The notes under the pieces were generated by a model. The model was not told the origin of the DNA. It made no database searches and worked only from the letters and a program-made list of their open reading frames with translations. From positions 1 to 7,706 of the forward strand of contig CAZFXN010000078.1 in the NCBI GenBank assembly GCA_964523015.1: 7,706 nt of DNA, read 5' to 3'. Of this stretch, positions 1-5,704 are shown piece by piece. Both the position numbers and the translations under genes were made by a program. Source of the stretch: JAWXBT01 sp964523015. GTDB lineage: Bacteria > Bdellovibrionota_C > UBA2361 > J135. Each line of letters begins with the position of its first letter. The first letter of the stretch is position 1.

Positions 1-529
1 ATTAAAAGTAAATGAAAAATTCCAAACTACCGTACCTAATATCTATGCTGCTGGCGATGTGATTGGATTTCCTGCCCTGGCCTCAACTTCAGCCGAGCAG
101 GGTCGTATCGCAACCTGTAACATTTTTAATATTGAAGCTCATCCAATTGAAATTCCACTTCCATACGGCATCTACTCAATCCCTGAGATGGCACTAATCG
201 GGAAAAATGAAAAAGAGTTAACAGACAAAGAAATTCCGTACGAGACTGGGATTGCCCGATACCAAGAGAATACTCGCGGATTTTTAGTTGGCGATCGAGA
301 CGGTCTTTTAAAATTAATTTTCCATAGAAAAACAAAGGAGCTTTTAGGCGTTCACATCATAGGCGAAGGTGCTACTGAGCTAATTCATGTCGGTCAAGCA
401 GTAATGGCTTTTAAAGCTGGTCTTGATTATCTGATTAATGCAGTCTTTAATTATCCAACTCTTACAAGTTGCTACAAAACAGCTGCGCTCGATGGCTACA
501 ATAAACTAAGACAACAACGGGCACTTTAA
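1..529 (+). CDS. sthA: Soluble (Si-specific) NAD(P)+ transhydrogenase, C-terminal part
   Basis: The 5' end lies outside the window; the reading frame enters at base 2 and 175 codons are visible, of the roughly 465 usual for the family. SthA is a cytoplasmic FAD flavoprotein that moves reducing equivalents between NADPH and NAD+. The visible part opens just before the second FAD-binding motif, YAAGDVIG (44-67), followed by FPALASTSAEQGR, which resembles SthA more than other members of the pyridine nucleotide-disulfide oxidoreductase family. The rest is the dimerisation domain (PYGIYSIPEMALIG, then HIIGEGATELIHVGQAVMAF). Near the C-terminus the family position that is HPT in lipoamide dehydrogenase and glutathione reductase reads YPT (NYPT, 449-460), as in SthA, which does not use a redox disulfide. 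An internal GTG at base 59 is not a start. The DUF454 gene follows after 4 bp, so co-transcription is likely. A related dihydrolipoamide dehydrogenase is the main alternative. Confidence 0.88.
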   Translation, partial: LKVNEKFQTTVPNIYAAGDVIGFPALASTSAEQGRIATCNIFNIEAHPIEIPLPYGIYSIPEMALIGKNEKELTDKEIPYETGIARYQENTRGFLVGDRDGLLKLIFHRKTKELLGVHIIGEGATELIHVGQAVMAFKAGLDYLINAVFNYPTLTSCYKTAALDGYNKLRQQRAL

Positions 530-533
530 TTAA

Positions 534-920
534 ATGTCTGTAGTAAAAAGCATCTATTTAATTTTAGGATTTTTAAGTTTCGCACTTGGAGTCATTGGAA
601 TATTTCTACCCATAATGCCAACAACTCCCTTTATCTTACTCGCCGCTTTCTGTTTCTCAAGAAGCTCTGAGAGGATCTATCACTGGTTTATTAACCATAA
701 ACTTTTTGGAAAGGTTATTATTGATTGGAATATTCATGGGGTAATTTCACTAAAATCAAAATTGCTAGTTACAATCCTACTTCCACCATCCCTGATATAT
801 TCTATTTTTTTTAAGGAATTCCCCCCGATGATAGATGCTACAATTGCAATTGTTGGCGTTATAATCTTAGGTTTTATCTGGTCGCGTCCAAGTCAAAGAA
901 GATCTCATCAAACGACATAA
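534..920 (+). CDS. YbaN/DUF454-family inner-membrane protein
   Basis: This encodes 128 residues, a typical length for DUF454. The first membrane segment (about residues 7-27) runs into the family signature LPIMPTTPFILLAAFCFSRSS (about 25-45), followed by the cytoplasmic stretch WFINHKLFGKVIIDWNIHG (about 51-69), which matches the family pattern of N-H-x-L-F-G and a D-W pair. Two more hydrophobic segments follow (about 77-92 and 101-116), ending in a basic tail. The family's biochemical role is unknown; E. coli YbaN is the best-known member. The start is ATG at 534, 4 bp after the sthA stop, with only a weak purine stretch upstream, so translational coupling with sthA is plausible. The gene converges on a reverse-strand gene with an 8-bp gap, and no clear intrinsic terminator is visible between them. 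Confidence 0.85.
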   Translation: MSVVKSIYLILGFLSFALGVIGIFLPIMPTTPFILLAAFCFSRSSERIYHWFINHKLFGKVIIDWNIHGVISLKSKLLVTILLPPSLIYSIFFKEFPPMIDATIAIVGVIILGFIWSRPSQRRSHQTT

Positions 921-928
921 TCATACAA

Positions 929-2128
929 CTAACTAGCTTGCTTCCTCTTTGAAAGATCCACAAATTCAATAATTGGAGTGCCTTTTAAGAAATCATTTCT
1001 TACGATAATATTGATCGGTCTCTCTTTATTGTCACCATACAAGATTGAGGCTCCATTTATATGAAGCACTTCATTGTCGGTAATTCGATAACGCATACGA
1101 TCTGCTGGCAGATGCAAAGTTCCGTTTTCATCTTTAAAAAGACGAAACTTAGCTTCTGCTTCGACAAAGATAAAGCCAGTTAAAAAAGAGGTGGTTCTCT
1201 GCGCGATATCATCAAGAGTTATCCCCCAACCTCGTGCATTACTTGATCGCTCATTAAAAATCTTGTGAATATCAGCACGCACGGCAGTAATCCCCTCCTC
1301 CCATGCTTTTTGGGAATAGATAGGCTCTGCACGAAAGTTGCGATTACCTGTAATTTCTGGATACTCACTTCCAACATACTCGCTTGGTGCTACTTCTTTT
1401 AAAAGAACTGCCACCTTTGTGGAATATGCATCTACAAATTCATCTTGATCTGGCTTAAAAAAGATTCCTGTATCAAGCTTCAAAGCTATCTTCCGTAATC
1501 CTCTTTGAGGACCACCTTGTGAACTACCTCCGCTAGGTGGCTCTTGATACTGAGCAACGACCCCAGGAAACATACATTGCCATGGGGGCAATAATGATTG
1601 CCCAGTGCGTGAATGATTTGCTTCAACTAAAGCTGAGACATGATTACCATCTGCAATAGCTGAAATGGTACCAACGGAAAATCTATGACTACCTTGATAC
1701 TTCTGAGAGTCCCATTCCTCTTTTCCTTTCATATAAAGAGCATAATCAAAAGCCGTAACAGACCCTCTAAAGTCACTAACTAAAGCTTCAGCCCGTCTTG
1801 TTAAGTCATAATCTTGCTCAACCTGGAATTCATTAGTTCTTTCTAATTGCTCTACAGTTGCACAGATCTCCCTCCCCTTAGAGGCACTTATAAAAAGATC
1901 TCTTACTTCTAAGGCTGGATCAACATTTCGTGTGGCAACGGCAAAAAGACTTTCATCAAAAAATAAAAGATCTGCTGTATTAACACCTATCATCCCTTCG
2001 GCAGCTCGCGGATCTATAGGAGTAAGTTGCTGACCATCGGAGCGACCATCTTGACCGCCACCTTTGCCGCCGTTGCCTCCTCCTTGATCACCATTTGGAT
2101 CTAATCTTTGATCGTTCTCATGAGCCAT
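929..2128 (-). CDS. Hypothetical 399-residue protein with Gly-rich N-terminus
   Basis: I do not recognise this protein. The frame is open for 399 residues and starts at ATG 2128 with AGGAA six bases upstream on the reverse strand, so expression is credible. Residues 14-29 are almost only Gly with a few Asn, Lys, Gln and Asp, which looks like a disordered tail. A second low-complexity linker with Pro, Ser and Gly lies at about 197-210. The two blocks it separates (about 35-195 and 211-399) have mixed hydrophobic and charged composition, as in globular alpha/beta proteins. No signal peptide, membrane helix, Walker motif or obvious catalytic triad can be seen. The second block has the stretch RGWGITLDDIAQRTTSFLTGFIFVEAEAKFRLF, split here as RGWGITLDDIAQR (299-311) then TTSFLTGFIFVEAEAKFRLF (312-331); it might help an HMM search. 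It is transcribed divergently from the sigma-like gene, which suggests, but does not show, a regulatory link. Confidence 0.75.
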   Translation of the reverse strand: MAHENDQRLDPNGDQGGGNGGKGGGQDGRSDGQQLTPIDPRAAEGMIGVNTADLLFFDESLFAVATRNVDPALEVRDLFISASKGREICATVEQLERTNEFQVEQDYDLTRRAEALVSDFRGSVTAFDYALYMKGKEEWDSQKYQGSHRFSVGTISAIADGNHVSALVEANHSRTGQSLLPPWQCMFPGVVAQYQEPPSGGSSQGGPQRGLRKIALKLDTGIFFKPDQDEFVDAYSTKVAVLLKEVAPSEYVGSEYPEITGNRNFRAEPIYSQKAWEEGITAVRADIHKIFNERSSNARGWGITLDDIAQRTTSFLTGFIFVEAEAKFRLFKDENGTLHLPADRMRYRITDNEVLHINGASILYGDNKERPINIIVRNDFLKGTPIIEFVDLSKRKQAS

Positions 2129-2275
2129 GCTGGATTCCTGTACAAATAGCTGTCAGTGCTTAAAAGCAATGCACACTTCAATACCAGTTATGAGTTGAAA
2201 TTTAGGGAATGAATCTTAAAGAGCAAAAGCAGGTAGTAAGAAAACCGATAGGAGCTGCTTCCGTGTTCAGATAGC

Positions 2276-2304
2276 ATTATACTCCGTTTCCTATCTTAAC
2301 CTAG
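2276..2304 (-). promoter_or_regulatory. Candidate promoter for the 399-residue protein gene
   Basis: On the reverse strand a perfect TATAAT lies at 2281-2276. About 16 bases upstream of it is TAGGTT, a poor match to the -35 consensus. A GGAAAC element also lies between the two, so an alternative sigma factor cannot be excluded. Transcription would start near 2269 and give a 5' leader of about 140 bases. The -10 match is seen directly; promoter function is inferred. Confidence 0.35.
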
Positions 2305-2343
2305 CCACTAAAATAATGATTTTTGTAGTCATTTCCCTTATTC

Positions 2344-2371
2344 TTGACATAATCTTACCATGCGATATTAG
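2344..2371 (+). promoter_or_regulatory. Candidate sigma-70 promoter of the sigma-like gene
   Basis: A perfect TTGACA (2344-2349) is followed after 16 bases by TATTAG (2366-2371), which matches 4 of 6 positions of the -10 consensus. Transcription would begin near 2378. AGGA at 2392-2395, eight bases before ATG 2404, gives the ribosome site and supports that start. A housekeeping sigma factor would read this promoter. Confidence 0.55.
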
Positions 2372-2403
2372 TTAAGAATGAAAGATTTGATAGGATTGCC
2401 TCC

Positions 2404-3222
2404 ATGCAAGTAACTTCGAGGCAGATGAGAACTCAACTAAAAGATCAAGCGGAACTGGTACCAAAGGCCCTACATTGTGAGCCTATTCTAAAAGCGCTAC
2501 CTCCATTAAATAGCTTTGTTCTCGAAAATACCATTGATCTCCAATCGGCCGATCTCCCGTCTTTTGATCTTCATTCTGATAATCAATCAAAAAAGGGTCT
2601 TCACCCTATAAGATCTGTGTCAACCGATGAATCAAAACAAGAATCACCTAATCTTAAATCTTTTCGAGATATAACTACAAAAGATGAACTCCGTGCAATG
2701 ACAGAAGCTCAGTTTGACGAACTAAGGAATTTAACAAAATCAGTTCTCTTAAGAATAAGCACCAACATAAATCAAGAAATGATAGAAGATGTTGCCACCG
2801 AGGTCTGGATTAGACTGGTTAAGTATCTAGATATTGAAAAGGCAAAAAATTCTAATTCGATAGTTCCATTAACCTCTCTTTGTATCAAACATGCATTTTT
2901 TAGATTTCGCACGGAAAATAATGAGATGGTCCCTCTTAAAGAACCCGATCTTCATGCTGGTCCCGATACGACTATAGAAGCAGTTCTAGGTCGAGAAGTA
3001 AGAAGAACAAAAGATGAATTAATTCAAGAAAGCTTAACTTATCTAAAGCCTAAAGAGCAGGACCTCCTAATCAGATCTTTTAATGGTGAATCAAACAAGG
3101 AAGCCTCTCAACGACTCGGGATAAATTCCTTTGCCTATAAAACTAGGCTTTGCAGAGCAAAAGCTAAACTAAAGAGTGCGCTTGAAGGAATAGTAACAAC
3201 CGAAGACAACCAAGCCGCTTAG
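2404..3222 (+). CDS. Sigma-70/ECF-like sigma factor with N-terminal extension
   Basis: This encodes a 272-residue protein that likely directs RNA polymerase to a special promoter set. Residues about 104-172 look like sigma region 2: an acidic helix MIEDVATEVWIRLVKYL (126-142) at the place of the usual DLVQE-type region 2.2, then PLTSLCIKHAFFRFR (155-169), corresponding to regions 2.3 and 2.4. Residues about 207-260 look like region 4: LTYLKPKEQDLLIRSF, then a helix-turn-helix NKEASQRLGINSFAYKTRLCRAKAKLKSAL, split as NKEASQRLGINSF (231-243) and AYKTRLCRAKAKLKSAL (244-260). This order and spacing are those of ECF factors, which are normally 160-200 residues. Residues 1-100 are extra, polar and probably disordered, with no recognised domain. 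No anti-sigma factor (a small membrane protein with a zinc or cupin domain) follows. Region assignments are by eye; a phage-type or transposon-type regulator with a sigma fold is the alternative. Confidence 0.7.
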   Translation: MQVTSRQMRTQLKDQAELVPKALHCEPILKALPPLNSFVLENTIDLQSADLPSFDLHSDNQSKKGLHPIRSVSTDESKQESPNLKSFRDITTKDELRAMTEAQFDELRNLTKSVLLRISTNINQEMIEDVATEVWIRLVKYLDIEKAKNSNSIVPLTSLCIKHAFFRFRTENNEMVPLKEPDLHAGPDTTIEAVLGREVRRTKDELIQESLTYLKPKEQDLLIRSFNGESNKEASQRLGINSFAYKTRLCRAKAKLKSALEGIVTTEDNQAA

Positions 3223-3270
3223 TCAAAATTTTTCGCAGATTTTTTAAAGCAGTAACAATACCTGCTAAAT

Positions 3271-3298
3271 TTTCCACGCAAAAAATACACTGTAAAAT
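3271..3298 (+). promoter_or_regulatory. Candidate promoter in the 3223-3599 gene-free stretch
   Basis: TTTCCA (3271-3276, 4 of 6 consensus positions) and TAAAAT (3293-3298, 5 of 6) are 16 bases apart. A start near 3305 would give a transcript of about 170 bases that ends at the terminator at 3439-3473. AT-rich DNA yields such matches by chance, so support is modest. Confidence 0.35.
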
Positions 3299-3304
3299 AG
3301 TACT

Positions 3305-3473
3305 CCTTTTCCTAACTTATTCATTAAATTCGATCCTACCCTATAGAAACCAACATACTAGAAAGATGGTACAAGCCTTGCTCTATATAGAGTGTTAGAT
3401 GGATACAGCACTCTGAATACTCACTCTCACTCAAAATCGCAGGGGTCTTGCCTCAGACCCCTGCTTTCTTTTT
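3305..3473 (+). ncRNA. Candidate small RNA with its own terminator
   Basis: Between the sigma-like gene and the next membrane-protein gene there are 377 bases without a credible coding frame; the longest ATG frame inside (at 3366) is 10 codons. A candidate promoter at its left and a strong intrinsic terminator at its right would make a noncoding RNA of about 170 bases. Inside lie the perfect 12-base palindrome CTCTATATAGAG (3381-3392) and a stem AGAGTG (3389-3394) with CACTCT (3409-3414). These share the AGAG bases and so cannot both form. I cannot match it to a known family: the two ends do not pair, which argues against 6S RNA. It could equally be a long 3' UTR of the sigma-like gene, or a leader of the downstream gene. 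Confidence 0.35.
3439..3473 (+). terminator. Strong intrinsic terminator
   Basis: A perfect 9-bp stem pairs GCAGGGGTC (3439-3447) with GACCCCTGC (3456-3464) around an 8-base loop. It is followed directly by TTTCTTTTT (3465-3473). This is the clearest intrinsic terminator in the window. It ends transcription arriving from the sigma-like gene or from the candidate small RNA. The upstream A-run is only four bases, so termination on the reverse strand would be weak. Confidence 0.88.
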
Positions 3474-3575
3474 ATCAATAAAACCAGCCCTATCTTTTCT
3501 CCCTATCTTTCCACTGTTTAAACAGATCAAACAAATCTATAAAAAGATCGCATAACATTAAAGTATGATGAGTTA

Positions 3576-3584
3576 TGGTATACA
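3576..3584 (+). promoter_or_regulatory. Candidate extended -10 promoter close to the start codon
   Basis: TGG directly followed by TATACA (3576-3584) fits an extended -10 element; no good -35 is present. Transcription would start near 3591, only about nine bases before ATG 3600. That agrees with the absence of any Shine-Dalgarno sequence there and suggests a nearly leaderless mRNA. Confidence 0.4.
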
Positions 3585-3599
3585 AAATCGATTTACATA

Positions 3600-4439
3600 A
3601 TGACTGATTCATTGCGTCCGATCTCCCTCTCGTTACTCGACATCCTACTAGCACCATTTCGTGCTTTAACGATAGGACATATCCCACTTCTTATCTTTGA
3701 AATCTTATGTTTCGTTTCCATTTACAGCTCGCTTCAACTCTGGGATGGAACCCTAGCTGCGTTTATTACTGAGCATAACTTAAATAATCTTATTGCTTCC
3801 AATTGGATTATTAAACCGATCCTTATCAGTCTTGTGCTGTTTTTTATGCTTCCCATTATTTTTCTCTCCTCTTTTGCCCCAATGCACGCTATTTGGCACT
3901 CTCATTCCTTGCCAACTAAGATTCTTATCAAAGATACATTTCGAACAATTATAAACTTCTCTCGTTCAGGTCGTGATTTTTTTGGAAGTATTTTAAAATC
4001 TCTTTTATTAATTGTTGGTTCAATAATTTTATTTTGGATTATTACAACCGAACCAATTCTTTATAAATATCGGTATATTCTTTGGATAGTTTTCTTCTCT
4101 TCATTTGTAGTTGCCTTACGTTTTGGACTTATAACTTTTCTATCATTTGTAGCCTCAGTAAATGCTGAAGCAGATCTTATTACCTCTGTTATCATAGGTG
4201 GAGGCACGCTAAACAATAGGGCTCCCCAAATACTTTTAGTGATCTTTTTAGGGTTATTATTTGGATTGATACCGATAGCTCTTTTCTCAATCACTGGTCT
4301 GTCACTCGGAGTATTTGGAGACATTATAATAGCCTTTGCTATCTGGTATATAATCTCTACACTCATTATTATTACTCTTGAATTCAGTGAGGATTTTGCC
4401 TGGTCAAACGGTAGAACCTTTAGAAGGGAGTTTAGTTAA
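3600..4439 (+). CDS. Hypothetical six-helix integral membrane protein
   Basis: I do not recognise the family. The 279-residue product is very hydrophobic, with about six membrane segments (roughly residues 24-44, 70-92, 130-150, 158-185, 209-232 and 238-260). Short basic or polar loops between them include KDTFRTIINFSRSGRDFF (111-128), probably cytoplasmic. There is no signal peptide, and no ATP-binding or transporter signature that I can name. A Gly-rich loop IIGGGTLNNRAPQ (198-210) precedes helix 5. The general form resembles uncharacterised six-helix proteins of the YciC/DUF type, but that is an impression only. ATG 3600 is chosen because it is the first start of the open frame and the next Met is far inside. 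No Shine-Dalgarno site precedes it. A strong terminator 126 bp upstream separates it from the sigma-like gene. An orphan AAGGAG overlaps its end (4438-4443). Confidence 0.75.
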   Translation: MTDSLRPISLSLLDILLAPFRALTIGHIPLLIFEILCFVSIYSSLQLWDGTLAAFITEHNLNNLIASNWIIKPILISLVLFFMLPIIFLSSFAPMHAIWHSHSLPTKILIKDTFRTIINFSRSGRDFFGSILKSLLLIVGSIILFWIITTEPILYKYRYILWIVFFSSFVVALRFGLITFLSFVASVNAEADLITSVIIGGGTLNNRAPQILLVIFLGLLFGLIPIALFSITGLSLGVFGDIIIAFAIWYIISTLIIITLEFSEDFAWSNGRTFRREFS

Positions 4440-4474
4440 GGAGAACCACCGATAGGTAGGAAAATAGAATAACA

Positions 4475-4600
4475 ATGACAACCACAGAATCAACTAGCAG
4501 ATTGTAATTAGCCAACGAAACATGGTGGAATGCAAAGCTATTTATATTTGCAATGGGCACTATAGTAGCGCTCGCTGCTGTTGCTGCTCTATCAAATTAG
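4475..4600 (+). pseudogene. Possible small membrane-peptide gene with in-frame stop
   Basis: Starting at ATG 4475 the frame reads MTTTESTSRL, then TAA at 4505-4507, then in the same frame LANETWWNAKLFIFAMGTIVALAAVAALSN (written in two parts: LANETWWNAKL and FIFAMGTIVALAAVAALSN) up to TAG at 4598-4600. The whole is 41 codons with one internal stop. The second half is a polar, Trp-containing start followed by an ideal single membrane helix, the layout of many small bacterial membrane proteins. This suggests a recently broken gene, or a base-call error changing a sense codon to TAA. Ribosome-site support is weak: AGG at 4458-4460 is 14 bases from the ATG, and AAGGAG at 4438-4443 is too far away. 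The hydrophobic run could be chance, because it comes from a GCT-rich stretch. Confidence 0.35.
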
Positions 4601-4736
4601 AATGGAATGGAGTTGAAGTGCTGTTCGTGCCACGAGATGCTTTGCCAGTATACTCAGCCATAACAGGTGTCGCTGGGTAGATACGAATCTTTGCCGATAG
4701 CGTTCTTATTTGAAATCTATGTTAGGCTAAGTGTGT

Positions 4737-5405
4737 ATGCGAGGAAAACTAGCCATTCCTTTAAAAGCTAAATTTAAGTTGCGTGAACCTTTTGCTGCTT
4801 GGTCACACCTATTAGGTGCACTTGCCGGAGCTGTAGGGGCAGTATTCCTGATTCGTTGCAGTGATGGAACTTGTGCCAGTGTTGCCCCTTTGCTTATCTA
4901 TAGCTTTGCACTCGTCGCGCTTTTTTTAGCCAGTGGTCTCTTCCATGGCCTCAATTGCTCACAAGAAACAATTAAAAAACTAGAAAAATTTGATTATGCC
5001 GCAATCTATCTTCTCATTGCTGGCACTTACACTCCAGTGTGTTTGTTTGTAATAAAAGGTAATTTTGGCTTATCCCTGTTAATAGGTGAGTGGACCTTGG
5101 CACTCATTGGAATTTGGTTATCATTAACTCGAGGGCCAACGCATCGCAACATTCAAGTCGCAATATTTCTGGCAATGGGTTGGGCTTTTGTTATCATGAT
5201 GCCAACACTTCTTAGGACCTTGCATCCTTTGGCATTTAACCTGCTTATCACCGGAGCGATTTTTTATTCAGTTGGCGCAATTATTTTTGCATTAAATCCA
5301 AGCAAGATATTTAGCAAACGATTCACTGCCCACGATTTGTGGCATGTGCTAGTGCTGCTAGGCAGCGGTGCGCACTTCGCCTTTGTCATGCAAATAATAA
5401 GTTAA
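4737..5405 (+). CDS. Hemolysin III / PAQR-family membrane protein
   Basis: This is a seven-helix inner-membrane protein of the HlyIII/YqfA (PAQR) family, about 220 residues long, the usual size. Members are thought to be zinc-dependent membrane hydrolases; the bacterial substrate is uncertain, and the hemolysin name comes from a Bacillus protein. Counting from GTG 4731, signature residues are EPFAAWSHLLG (19-29), SGLFH with S68 and H72, D88 in KFDYAAIYLLIAGTYTP, and HDLWHVLVLLGSGAH with H201 and H205. Together S68, H72, D88, H201 and H205 form the expected metal site. Two starts are possible. ATG 4737 is preferred because AGG at 4724-4726 is 10 bases away; GTG 4731, two codons upstream, would be only 4 bases from it. 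The stop codon overlaps the end of the reverse-strand endonuclease remnant. Confidence 0.88.
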   Translation: MRGKLAIPLKAKFKLREPFAAWSHLLGALAGAVGAVFLIRCSDGTCASVAPLLIYSFALVALFLASGLFHGLNCSQETIKKLEKFDYAAIYLLIAGTYTPVCLFVIKGNFGLSLLIGEWTLALIGIWLSLTRGPTHRNIQVAIFLAMGWAFVIMMPTLLRTLHPLAFNLLITGAIFYSVGAIIFALNPSKIFSKRFTAHDLWHVLVLLGSGAHFAFVMQIIS

Positions 5406-5551
5406 GAAGCATCAATCTCAAGTTCAGTATAGAGTGCTACGTGATCGGATAACTTATAGTCAGTGTCAACTGATGTAAGCTCATGAAAAGCCCCATAAAG
5501 ATAGTTTTTCTCTATCTTTTTCTCTATCTCTATCTCTATTTTGATATTCAC
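5402..5551 (-). pseudogene. C-terminal remnant of an endonuclease/exonuclease/phosphatase-family gene
   Basis: On the reverse strand the frame ends NYLYGAFHELTS then VDTDYKLSDHVALYTELEIDAS, split here as VDTDYKLSDHV and ALYTELEIDAS, with TAA at 5404-5402. The SDH triplet followed by a hydrophobic beta strand and an acidic end is what the last catalytic motif and strand look like in the DNase I-like (EEP) superfamily, where Asp and His act in phosphodiester cleavage. Only about 35 residues of the expected 250 or more are present. Upstream the frame dissolves into a tandem repeat read as Ile-Glu pairs, reaching a GTG at 5551. Nothing else of the enzyme is visible before the ssrA promoter. It is convergent with, and overlaps by three bases, the stop region of the PAQR gene. 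The family call rests on a short motif; that it is coding debris rather than chance is more certain than the family. Confidence 0.5.
5509..5538. repeat. Hexanucleotide tandem repeat TCTCTA, five units
   Basis: Five adjacent six-base units run without interruption: TCTCTA, TCTTTT (degenerate), then TCTCTA three times. Read on the reverse strand they give alternating Ile-Glu codons in frame with the endonuclease remnant. The tract marks the point where the remnant loses similarity to a protein and may be where the rearrangement occurred. Confidence 0.8.
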
Positions 5552-5578
5552 TTACCAATTTATTTCTCCCCCACCCCT

Positions 5579-5606
5579 TTAACTTTCTGCATCAAATGGC
5601 TATAAT
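5579..5606 (+). promoter_or_regulatory. ssrA promoter
   Basis: A perfect TATAAT (5601-5606) is preceded after 16 bases by TTAACT (5579-5584, 4 of 6 consensus positions). Transcription would begin near 5613, giving a precursor with a leader of about 92 bases before the mature tmRNA 5' end at 5705. A strong promoter is expected for the abundant tmRNA. Confidence 0.65.
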
Positions 5607-5659
5607 AGATCTTAGGTGTTTTATTACCCCGATCTGGTAGTAGTAGTTTTGTATTTATG

Positions 5660-5694
5660 GCGACCCAAAATGGCTTTGCCATTTTGTTAGTCGC
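5660..5694 (+). other. Hairpin in the pre-tmRNA leader
   Basis: CAAAATGGC (5666-5674) pairs perfectly with GCCATTTTG (5678-5686) around the triloop TTT. An outer stem GCGAC (5660-5664) with GTCGC (5690-5694) encloses it, separated by one base on the left and three on the right. It ends 10 bases before the mature tmRNA 5' end. No U-run follows, so it is not a terminator. It could help processing or stability of the precursor, or be a dispersed palindromic element. Confidence 0.7.
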
Positions 5695-5704
5695 TAAGCC
5701 TTTC

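Noticed and set aside
126..335. Reverse-strand open frame of 69 codons
   Set aside because: It lies wholly inside sthA, which has clear family motifs; composition shadow.
3490..3687. Reverse-strand open frame of 65 codons
   Set aside because: It overlaps the start of the membrane-protein gene and the terminator-side spacer, has no recognisable protein features and no convincing start.
4061..4366. Reverse-strand open frame of 101 codons
   Set aside because: It is antisense to the hydrophobic helices of the six-helix protein; shadow of their codon pattern.
4625..4635. Palindrome TCGTG C CACGA as an operator
   Set aside because: Only 5-bp arms and 100 bases from the next start; expected by chance in a window this long.
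4608..4664. Short frame MELKCCSCHEMLCQYTQP with a zinc-knuckle look
   Set aside because: Eighteen codons, no ribosome site, and the Cys spacing is not that of a known zinc ribbon.
4522..4680. Forward 52-codon frame beginning MVECKAIYICNG
   Set aside because: Its Cys run comes from the GCT-rich stretch read out of frame, it overlaps the likelier small membrane frame, and it has no ribosome site.
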